Assembly: GCA_907163375.1 (NCBI GenBank)
Contig: CAJQUW010003156.1
Coordinates: 1-64,000 of the forward strand
Length of the DNA: 64,000 bases
Origin: Prostheceraeus crozeri
Taxonomy: Eukaryota; Platyhelminthes; Polycladida; Euryleptidae
Reading direction: 5' to 3'
The first letter of the stretch is position 1. Each line of letters starts with the position of its first letter. The notes under the pieces were generated by a model, which had not been told where the DNA came from, did not search any database, and was given only the letters and a program-made list of their open reading frames with translations. Made by a program: the position numbers and the translations under genes. Of this stretch, positions 55,296 through 64,000 are shown one piece after another.

Positions 55296-57246
55296 GTAAG
55301 ATTTATTTCTGATTGATATTTCTGTTGATTTTTTCTGGTAATGAACGTTTAACTTATCATCTAAGTTTCAAAGTTGAGTAATTTTTCTCATTATGCGCTA
55401 GAGTGGAATCCTCATTCTAGCATTTCGCCCGGGCCATAAGAATTCTCATGTAAATATTCAGCTTAATTGAAAATAATTAAGAGTTTCCCAAAAATGAGCA
55501 GTTTTTATTATGTGTTTCTTCGATTTAGAATCCAATTTTTTTCAGCAGAAGAATGTTTTTTTGAGATTCATGCCATTTTCTGTCGAAGTTCGTTCAGAAA
55601 TCTGTAGACCGATGCATAGGATATTCAAAGCAAGTTTTTACTTCACAGTAACACGGCAAGACAGAGGTTGATTGTTCAGTCTATCAGTCTTTTTTGATCG
55701 AGTGGTGATTCTCCAGAAATGTTGAAATCGACAGGATTAATGACATCCGGTATAACACCGAAAGCCGATATATTTCTCCTTTAAGTCAATCGAAAGGTTG
55801 CAAAAAGCCAGGAAACCCTCTAAACTTTTCCAATTTGCATTGTCATGTGCTAATTTTGAGGAACCTCTAAATTCCTTCTATGTCAAGTGAAACTTCACAT
55901 GAAAGCGTCTGTGGATATAACTGATGGACGTTGTACGGCTGAGTGGAATTCAGATATTTAGAAAAATGCTCCATCAATTATGCACTTAGTCCCTTCTCCG
56001 AATGAATGTTCAATTTGTATGTAGATGTATATATGCTTCAGCGGTCATTGCTCCTAACCTTGACAGCACTAACTATGATATAGTATTATTGTCCATGTTT
56101 TTATTCAAATTTAAGAACAAAACCGCATCAGACATTCTTGTGAGTCTGTACATAAAATCCGTTTAACTGCTCAGCTTTGGCAATCCTGTAAGCATCGTAC
56201 AAAGAGTGTGGAGTAAGGAGAGCTTGCCAGATGACTTGAGTACTGGAGTACAAGTTCATTTTCACAACAGTGACGGCAGAGAAGGCTGTAATAATTACAA
56301 AGACACATCGCTGCTCTCAGTGGGATACAAGATCTTCGCGAAAGTACTAAAAAGACGCCTCAGACCTTTTTATCGCTCAGCAATTGGCTGGAATAGTAGA
56401 ATGGAAATCCGCCGTCCATCACGTGTTCAATTTTGAATTATAGTAGATAATTCTAAAAGAATTAATACAAAGTAGATTTAATAAGCAAGGAAATAAAAAC
56501 AAACTGAGCTTTAGCGCTTTCGATAGCTCTAGTCATAAGATAACGTCATTAAACAAAGGATGCTAAATGGTCTTTCTTCAAAAGCTAAAGACATTAATTC
56601 ATATAGGTGGCAGTCATGAAAAGAGAGTAAGTGAAATTACTGAAGTCGTGACATGGACCACAGGAAATTAGCATAGACAAGACAAATTAGCTAAATTTTG
56701 TTTTCCTTGCTTAAATTCAGTAGATGGAATGTCTGTTTTAAATTCACAAAGTGAATACTCGTTCGGTGTCATGTACTTCTTGATTGATGCAAAATGAAAT
56801 GTCTTAATTGTGAAAATTTCCCTTGACAAGACTAATTTTATTCACAAAATTTTGTACACCACATGAAATGACTTACGTATCAAAGAGTGCTGTAAATAAA
56901 CTGTACCTGACTTTCACTGCCAGCATTTTCGGTCTACGAATTTATAGCGATCTCCATTTCAGAATATGCATTTTGCAATTAAAACATTCAGACTCAACCC
57001 AAATGAAGATAATGACTGGAACAGTCCAATAATGATTACTGGATTAACTGATAATTTTGGGTATAGGCTACATTGGAATGGCGATTAGATATAATTAAAT
57101 AATGTGTGAGCAAAGTGTTCTATTACTCATCGCTTTCTCTGTTCTAGTTCAAATATGCGCACGTGCTGGCATGAACCTAACATAAAACTCTGCTATAAAG
57201 CCACATTGATCCATGCAAATACTTACTGCATCTTTCATATTTTCAG
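55296..57246 (+). other. Intron of the SAMD3-like gene
   Basis: About 1.95 kb, AT-rich. At 56206-56436 (+) a frame with NYKDTSLLSVGYKIFAKVLK RRLRPFYR resembles a LINE reverse-transcriptase segment ('NYR.ISLL....KI..K.L..RL.P'), so a small LINE fragment is likely at about 56200-56440. No other gene seen. Confidence 0.45.
56206..56436 (+). mobile_element. Small LINE fragment (RT finger region)
   Basis: The peptide GCNNYKDTSLLSVGYKIFAK followed by RRLRPFYRSA matches the conserved LINE reverse-transcriptase motif in which 'NYRPISLLS...K...KIL..RL' precedes the active site. It is preceded by WSKESLPDDL, where LINEs have 'W....IP..W'. Only ~75 codons are preserved in one frame and both sides decay quickly, so it is a short old insert in the intron. 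Confidence 0.6.
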
Positions 57247-57438
57247 GAGCCCGTTCGCATCGGTGGAACGATCCAGAATCCAAAAAATGTAGTATCTGTC
57301 AATGGACTCGAGGTTTTGACAAATGGCACCGCACAAACGGTGACTATATTTACTATGGCCTTCTTGGCCTTCAATTTAAATCATATACCATCACAAGAAG
57401 GCACTTTAGAGTGCCTAGAATGCCTTCTTGGCATTTGA
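57247..57438 (+). CDS. SAMD3-like host gene, last exon
   Basis: Acceptor CATATTTTCAG in phase 0. Encodes EPVRIGGTIQNPKNVVSVNG, LEVLTNGTAQTVTIFTMAFL, AFNLNHIPSQEGTLECLECL and stops after LGI. SAMD3-like proteins end with a similar segment: 'P.I...G........V.V.G..L.......A......YY.FN..YP......L.FL'. This and the exon at 42155 are the best evidence for the family. The reverse-complement words GAAGGCAC and GTGCCT near the end are probably chance. Confidence 0.65.
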   Translation, partial: EPVRIGGTIQNPKNVVSVNGLEVLTNGTAQTVTIFTMAFLAFNLNHIPSQEGTLECLECLLGI

Positions 57439-57444
57439 CGAAAA

Positions 57445-57625
57445 TTCTGTAAAAAATGTGCCGAACAGTGCATGAACATGTTGAATCTTGTCTCATTTTA
57501 TTGAAATTTTATCCTCTATCGGGTACATCATTTTTTAGTAACAATTTTATAGGAAATGTGCCGAACAGTGCATGAAAATTATAGATTTTACTTAACCCTC
57601 TATCGGGTGCATTATTTTTTTATGT
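57445..57625. repeat. Two-copy tandem repeat just after the stop codon
   Basis: ATGTGCCGAACAGTGCATGA occurs at 57458 and 57556, and CCTCTATCGGGT follows each copy by about 50-60 bases. The ~98-bp unit is present twice with several differences. It lies in the probable 3' untranslated region of the SAMD3-like gene. Confidence 0.75.
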
Positions 57626-58970
57626 TCTAAAGTTAATATTTTGTAGATATGTTTCGATTGTTTATCGATGCAACTAATTATGACATCAAGCTGATTTATG
57701 ACCGAATTAGTAATTTATGAACAACTTTTGAGATTGTGGCATATATTCTGATCCTTCGTTCGGTTGAGGGCTGAATAAGGAATAATGTTTTCTACCTTCA
57801 GTATTTAGGCACGTGTGAAACATCTCATCGAGCTAAATTGCTCTAACGTCACACTGGGATTATCTATGACACCTAGATCAAAAGCTCCTTGTACAACTGC
57901 AACGAAGAGTTCGATGTATTTTAGTGAATGCACATAGAACAAATTAATGAAATAGTTACGAGTTTGATAGAACTACTGTGTTTTCTCTCAATTGTCTTAT
58001 TATTAAGTAAGACTTCGCAGTAGGTGTAAATACAAACGAATTGAATTATCGCACTGCAATACTATGACGCAATCTTCGTTTGGGTAGTTAAAATAATTTC
58101 TGATGCATCCTCTCTCCCATCAAAGGTAATCGAAGTATACGACGTTGAAGCAGGATAACCTCAAGGATTTTTTCCAAATGGATCGAGAAGTAATTGAATT
58201 TGATTGTTAAAATTTGCAGCATGAAGTTCACTATCGTCAGCTTCATTGGTACTCTTGCGATCCACTGATGTCGTGAAAATAATTCCATGTCAACATCTTA
58301 AATGCATGCATGTATAGTAGAACTCATAGTATGCATACATGCACACTTGCGCATAATTTGTTGTTATGAAATTGTGTAAATAATTAAACTATGTGACAGG
58401 AAGTGCTGAAAGAGTTAACTATCAGTGTTCAACATTCCCCATCAGCCGATATTGCGGTGGTCATGCTGTGATTTAAGTAATGTGAAGAAAGCTATCTACT
58501 AGCTTGTTATATAGAGCTCATATTTTTAGAGCTCATATTTTTTGTAATTTAGATTTTCTCAATCCACAAATACCAATTCGTCATAATCAGCTCTGAAGAT
58601 TTTCGACTTGTAATTAAAAAATATGCAATCTCATTTTGAGCGTTTTCTTTTTAGTTTTTACAAGCAATTCATCCTTTTTGTGTATTCTATATTGTATTCT
58701 TGTTTTATATTCTTACAGTGAGTTGCTTTCTATGTATCTCCTGATAGTCTTTCTGGAAGCATTTATTTTAGTCCTCGTCTCTCAAGTATCAATGAAAATA
58801 GCATCATTGATAATTACACAGCTCGGAATAGACAAAAATTAATTGATCAGGTGGGAATGCTAGTTAATAATTAATGGGAAAGCTATTCAGTGAATCCCTT
58901 CCACTAGCAAGATATTCGGCATCCCTAGTCTACTTATGTAGTGAAATCAGTAGTGCAGTACCACATGCAA
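57626..58970. other. Intergenic AT-rich DNA
   Basis: No gene, repeat end or RNA gene recognised. Confidence 0.4.
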
Positions 58971-58974
58971 AATT

Positions 58975-59225
58975 GTACGTTGCAATGCATTTTGCGGTGA
59001 AGCGAGCCAATAGGAATGCAGGAATTGCATGAACTCACGGCAACACTCGCCACGAATTCGCCTGCAATTGGCAACAATAGGGCGTGGCATGATAATGTTT
59101 AACAGCTGCATTAGTTCGTGGCGAGTGTTGGCCACTCGTACTTCCTGGTGTTCACTTTTGTTGCCAGTGTTTCGTGGTGAGTTCGTGGTGACTTTGGTGG
59201 CGAGGCATTTACAGTGTACATTCAT
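58975..59225. mobile_element. Probable small hairpin MITE
   Basis: A GC-richer island in AT-rich DNA. GGCAACACTCGCCACGAA (about 59039-59056) and its near-perfect reverse complement TTCGTGGCGAGTGTTGGC (about 59115-59132) form an inverted pair. Further TTCGTGGTGAG units follow to 59205. The outer limits and target duplication are not clear. Confidence 0.45.
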
Positions 59226-61967
59226 TTCTTACCCGAGCGTAAATGTATGGAAATATTCGACTTCAAAGTGCATTCAGAAATCACATTCGTTCATTTCAAA
59301 ATTCTAATTCCTAAATAATTCAAAATCATCAGATGCTTGTACAGCCTACTGTATAAAAAAAAATAAAAATAAAAAAATAAAAAAAATATTCAAAATATGA
59401 CTTCTTAGTCAAGCAACAGATGCTTATTCTATTGTCGTTAGGTGCTTGAGAACTTGTATCAATTTCTTGGAACAGTGGGGTTTGATAAGTACCTCGTTCA
59501 ATTGACACATTATGAAACTTACATTTCAATGAAAAGTTTCTTGATTAATTCGATCATATGGATTGAATAAACTGGTCGAAATAGTTTCACGTACCATAAT
59601 AATTTACTTATCTATCAACTCTAACCTAGTCATAAAATGAAGTAACATGTTGAAGTGTCAAGTAGTCTTAAATACTGATAAAAGGAATTTCATCTACACA
59701 GCCTGTACCATGACATAACGTGTCAACAGAGCAGGTCTGCGGCTAATTAATTAAGAATCTGATTCTCTGACAAGTGACTCTGTGAAGTTCTGACAGCACG
59801 AGTCTTGTCTGGGATTCGCGTTTGGATCCCTGTCCTGAACGCTGTCCAAGCAAGTCTACAGTTATACCCAAAATTCTGGAAATTTTTGTGTTGTACTACT
59901 ATGATAATAATTAATTAAAATGTCAAGCTGCGATTCCTCAAATTTCATTGAAATATGATTACAAGTTGAAATTAAAGTCTAAGTCTAACTTATACGTTGA
60001 GATAAGTTCCTGAAATTATCTTGTGAAACTTGATGTGACACACATTCATCCCTTGTCTATTCGTTTCAGCCTGGTGAAGGAAAATCTCAAAGCCATGAGC
60101 CAGTGGGCTTCTGTTTCGTATTTGATATCAATTATCTATATGAAATGGAAACCAGTTGGTTACTGGATTGTTCATCATCTGAACAACTGTGATCATCTGT
60201 TCATAACTGGTGCGGTACTCATGAAAAGTAATCCGAGCAAATACTCCTCTTCTCAAGAAATATGAACCAATAAAAGTAGGATTTTACAAATCTATTTGGC
60301 TATACTATAGTGCCAGCTTAATTAAGTCACAGATAAACTTGTGATAGATAATATTAGTAAAGATATATAGACTTTCAAATAACCAGTGCATGTATAGAAA
60401 AATGTTTTAAATCATTTAACCAAAAAATTATCAAATACCTCTTAAAATTATATATGAAACTATTAGATCAACTAATAGTAATGTGTCAAAATTTTGACTA
60501 ATTTTGACGATCGTCTAGGTCCTACAATATCCCCTTAGGTCCTATAATATCAAACATTTGGTAAATATTTTAACAAGTGTTTTCCATTTAATGTATTAGT
60601 TAGGGAAGCATTTAAATTATTTGATATATTACCTGGTAGATCTAAATGGTAGCCTACTGCTTAAATGGTGCAGATGTCTAACTCAATATATCTATCTGGT
60701 GCAGAGGTCCTATGTGTGGTGCAGAAGTACTATGTATTTATAGTCACGCGGTGCAGAAGTCCTACTTAAGGTGGTTCAGAAGTCCCACATATTTATGTAT
60801 ATGCCTATTTCAAAGTCACATGGAAGAAAGGGGCTGTATCCAGTGGTCATGAAACTTCTACACAATCTTTATAACGTTCTACTAATTGTTGTAGAGTGAA
60901 AAAAATCGGATCTTGTCAATATAAATTAGAGCTTCAAAGAAAAACAGGTTTTTGAAAATGCGATGTTTCTGTGGTCAAACAACCTCGATTTGAGGAATTT
61001 TCAGCAGGAATAGGTCAGGAGGGTAGGTCTTCCCCATTATCTATGTATTCCATTACTATATATTCGTAAAATTGTTCGGGGAAAAGATTCCATATTTGTA
61101 CGTATACCCAAAAATATATATTATTCACGATTTTTAGAACTTCGTGGTGGGTACAGGGTCTATCGAAAATTACTTCATTTTCTCTGTGGGTGTAAAAGTC
61201 ATGGATTTTTTGTGCGCATTTCTAAAATTAATTTTCAGCTGTATTACATAATTCGATATCAGAAAGTTCGAATCTGCTATTATTTCATAAATATTCCCTC
61301 AGGAAATGACCTTTAATTCATCCCAAAATAGCTTACTTTCATATACTTAATGTATCTGAGGGCCAGTGGGTATACCACATGTATCTCAGGGCCGCAAAAT
61401 ATGTGTACTATGTGTATGTGAGGGCCAATGCGTATATCAAATATATCTGAGGGCCCTCTTAAGTTTGCATAACCCATTGCCTCAACATATTGAGTACTGA
61501 TGACCATATTGAGTTCCGATAGCTTAACTCGTTCAAGACTCTAACCGACAAAGACTACACAGATAAACGAAGTCACTGAAAATCAGCATGTTTCCAGCTG
61601 AAACATTGCAATTACATTCAAATTCTTGATCATTGAATTTCCGTGAATAATCAGTCTGTTTCTTGATACGGATTAGAAAGAATTTGCAAGATTTAATATC
61701 TTTGATATTCAGTAAGATTTAAGTACTGAAATCCGTCTGATTGTGTCTGAATTTGGTTCTTTAAAGAATGTGAAGGAATTGTGATGTAATTTTCACTGAA
61801 AAGTATGTGTCTGGTTTATAAAGTAACAACAATACTAGATTTCCTAAGAATCAGGACGAACTATCATGTCTTTCGAAAAGGAGGAATCAGCCTGGATTTT
61901 GAAGAAAATAGAGATGCATGATTTTGTTGCTCATAGGAATTTATATAGCTACTTGTCTGATTAAAGG
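59226..61967. other. AT-rich intergenic DNA with degenerate short repeats
   Basis: An A/T-only patch lies at 59355-59390. Around 60525-60790 the words AGGTCCTA and GTGCAGAAGTCCTA recur about six times at irregular spacing. Around 61345-61465 TATCTGAGGGCC and variants recur four times at about 40-50-bp spacing. An open frame at 60023-60265 is unrecognised. No gene supported. Confidence 0.45.
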
Positions 61968-62045
61968 AGTAGCGAACTATTTTAACAAGCAGAGAATGTG
62001 AATTGGGTAATTTGCATTCTCTGCTTGCTAAAATAGCTCGCTACT
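61968..62045. repeat. 78-bp hairpin with ~31-bp arms
   Basis: AGTAGCGAACTATTTTAACA (61968) continues for 31 bases that pair with the reverse complement ending at 62045, with only two mismatches and a loop of about 16. Size and shape resemble a microRNA precursor, but a tiny MITE or chance palindrome with the same symmetry is equally possible. There are no target duplications that I can call. Confidence 0.55.
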
Positions 62046-62838
62046 GAATCTACTGAATATCATTTTGCATGAAGCTTAAGTCACTGATATTGTGTGTTAA
62101 TTTTCAAAAATTTGAAACACTTGACGTCAGCTGACCAAAGACGGTCCATTGAGAACAACAGGATTGTAGTTTGTTTCCTATCTAGCCCTTATATATATGT
62201 TAAGTATCTTTGAAATTACCACATTCAGATTTATAACTTGAGCTAGTTTTATAGTGTCCAACGTAGGCACACATACATAGCTTTGTGGTGCATGAGAAAT
62301 CGACCAAGAGACTTAATTTTATAGTATCATGGCCTACCTGAAAAAATTTGCGTCTCTTATTGTAATTTAGATACTTGACTTAGTTTTCGCTTGCATACAA
62401 TATGCTCCATCAAAACAGCTCCATCAGATTTTCCATCAAAACACTTGATTATAAACTTTCTTTGTTTAAGGCGCTTTTACGTGAACAGTTCCAGAAATAA
62501 AAATTAATCACTGCAAAAGTAGAATTTGTTGAAATTACTGCATTCAACTTAAGTTTCTATTGATCGGGATATTGAACGTCTATTTTTATTAATTAGTACA
62601 TGAATAAGTTGATAAACGCTTTTGTATTTCATTGGTGTACTTTTAACAACTATTTTCTCACATCAATTTTGACCAATCCGAAACACTCTAACTGAAGGGA
62701 TATGAAATATCTGGAGAAGTATTGACACATTTTGCGATATTTTATCAGCTGTTAGGCGTTCATCACATGTCATTAATAGTCACACCCGTCGAGATTCCCG
62801 TATTGCTTACTATCTGTTAGCTGTGTTAACCGTTACTA
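62046..62838. other. AT-rich intergenic DNA
   Basis: No feature recognised. Confidence 0.4.
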
Positions 62839-63189
62839 ATGTACAGGCATAGAGCTAATTTAGAAAGTAAGTTGGTTTATGTTAGAAGACGGAGAATTAC
62901 AAGTAGCACAAAAGAAATGAGAAGCCACTCAAGTACAAGCAGTGAATGTGAATCTGATGATACAGATCATACGAATTTAGAAAGACATGCGAGTTTGCAG
63001 GTGAAACAAGTGACAGAAGAACATTCAGATGAAAATAGTGATTCATATGAAGATTTCCAACCAGTTAGATGTTCCACACCAACGAGAAACTTTGTAGAGT
63101 TAGACTGTCCAAGTGTTTCACTTATTTCAGAATCCACTTCTTTAGGATCTTCCATCGATGAACAAAACGAAGCGTCTTCCTCTCCTATG
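62839..63189 (+). CDS. Ser/Glu-rich protein start, truncated by a mariner insertion
   Basis: ATG at 62839, 117 codons open up to the mariner end at 63190: MYRHRANLESKLVYVRRRRI, then long stretches rich in Ser, Glu, Asp and Thr (SSTSSECESDDTDHT, DENSDSYEDF), and finally SSSPMY. Low complexity, probably disordered. It may be the first exon of a host gene or the N-terminus of another transposon protein; I do not recognise it. The reading frame runs on into mariner sequence and stops at 63274, so any protein from this copy would have a foreign tail. Confidence 0.45.
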
Positions 63190-64000
63190 TACGAGGGCAA
63201 GTCAAAAATTATTTGCACTTTTTCATTTTTGATTTACGAGTCTATTCATCACTCGATTGCTTCTGTTTCTTGGTAAAGAGTTAACTGCACCACTCCTTTC
63301 TGTGTCTGCTTTTCAGATTCCAGGCTTACTGAAGCACTCTTAGCTGCCACTCCTATTTGTGAATGAAAGGAAGTGAACACAGCTTAGCGCCGATCGCTTA
63401 AATAAGAAAGTGTACGGTCAAAACAATTCATTAATGCTCGAGATGTCTGCGCCACTCTCCGTCAGCACCGAAGAAGAACAGCGAGCTGTTATCCGCTTCC
63501 TATGGTCTGAAGGTGCTCCGGGAGCCCACATCCATCGCAGACTATCGATTCAATATGGCGACAACTGCTTAAGCAAAAGAAGTGTTTACCACTGGATTGA
63601 TCACTTTAAGGCTGGTCGCACAAGTGTATCGCACCAAGAAGGAGCCGGACGTCCTCGAACATCGACAGGGTCGGATAAGATCGAGCAAGCTGAGGAGATG
63701 GTAATGGAGGACAGAAGAGTTACAGTCGACATGGTGGGCGTGAAGCTAGGAGTAAGCCACTCACAATATTCTTCACAACGAACTTGGGTTCCGAAAAAGT
63801 GCCACAGCTTACTGAGGCACACAAAGACAATCGACGAACTATCAGTCAACGGCACCTGCAACGCTATGAGAACGAAGCGAAGATTTCCTGAAGAATAATC
63901 ACCGGTGACGAAACCATTTCGAGCCGGAGAGTCAATGACATGGAAGATCCAAACTCACCGGTCCCGAAGAAATTCAAGCATCTGCTGGAAAGCTTATGCT
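63190..64000 (+). mobile_element. mariner element (5' part, runs off the window)
   Basis: TA at 63190-63191 followed by CGAGGGCAAGTCAAAAATTA, the terminal sequence typical of mariner elements related to the SETMAR/irritans group. The 5' untranslated part runs to 63442 and the transposase follows. The right end lies beyond the window. Confidence 0.78.
63443..64000 (+). pseudogene. mariner transposase, degenerate and cut by window edge
   Basis: ATG at 63443: MSAPLSVSTEEEQRAVIRFL, then GAPGAHIHRRLSIQYGDNCL, SKRSVYHWIDHFKAGRTSVS and EGAGRPRTS. This is the paired helix-turn-helix region of mariner transposases, with the signature W...F..GR.......GRP. MVMEDRRVTVDMVGVKLGVSHS is the second HTH. After about 63755 the frame is disturbed: WVPKKLTEAHKDNR-like residues (wVPk..) appear in another frame around 63787-63830, and ITGDET (catalytic Asp) appears around 63900. 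At least two frameshifts make it inactive. Confidence 0.8.

Noticed and set aside
59329-59529. 66-codon - strand frame with a Phe/Ile/Tyr-rich end
   Set aside because: Produced by the A/T-only patch at 59355-59390.
1-64000. tRNA, rRNA and other structured RNA genes
   Set aside because: No tRNA box A/box B pair with a cloverleaf and no rRNA-like block was recognised by eye; a tRNAscan or Rfam search would be needed to be certain.

Overview
This is AT-rich animal DNA with spliced genes, long introns and a dense population of DNA transposons. The mix of families (Kolobok with a THAP domain, a Chapaev-like element with a RAG1-like N-terminus, PGBD4-like piggyBac, Tigger/pogo, hAT, mariner, LINE pieces, DUF4806 and P2X7 ballast-type domains) suggests an aquatic invertebrate. 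The species cannot be fixed from sequence alone. All homology statements come from recognising motifs, not from a search.

Layout. 1-1.8 kb: fossil of a virus-like (Polinton-type) element running in from the left edge. 1.86-6.2 kb: last exons of a DUF4806 host gene on the + strand, with a MITE and a pogo remnant in an intron. 7.18-8.24 kb: uninterrupted Tc1/mariner-type transposase. 8.3-22.1 kb: one Kolobok transposon with TTAA ends, carrying a P2X7-like gene on the opposite strand inside its transposase intron. It is swollen by two later insertions: a Chapaev-like element (12284-17276, 4-bp duplication GGCT) in its last coding exon, and an unclassified element (17831-21788, 4-bp duplication TAAA). 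22.4-25.0 kb: piggyBac element on the - strand. 25.3-26.4 kb: two exons of a zinc-finger-like host gene. 27.45-28.18 kb: small terminal-inverted-repeat element with an 11-bp duplication. 28.8-35.0 kb: decayed LINE split by a hAT element (30009-34944). 35.3-37.5 kb: LINE tails and a LINE fragment.

37.6-57.4 kb: a second host gene on the + strand whose pieces resemble proteins named sterile-alpha-motif-domain-3-like. Its introns hold Tigger A (43558-49493), itself split by a piggyBac (44323-47317), and Tigger B (50465-52674). 57.5-62.8 kb: AT-rich intergenic DNA with short repeats and two hairpins. 62.8 kb to the end: a Ser-rich open frame cut by a mariner element that runs off the right edge.

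The main story is nested insertion. At least three host-element/guest-element pairs can be read at base resolution from their target duplications, which gives a relative order of events. The most unusual objects are the Chapaev-like element, which has turned into a ~1.65 kb-armed palindrome carrying a RAG1-N-terminal-like domain, and the antisense P2X7-like gene in the Kolobok intron.
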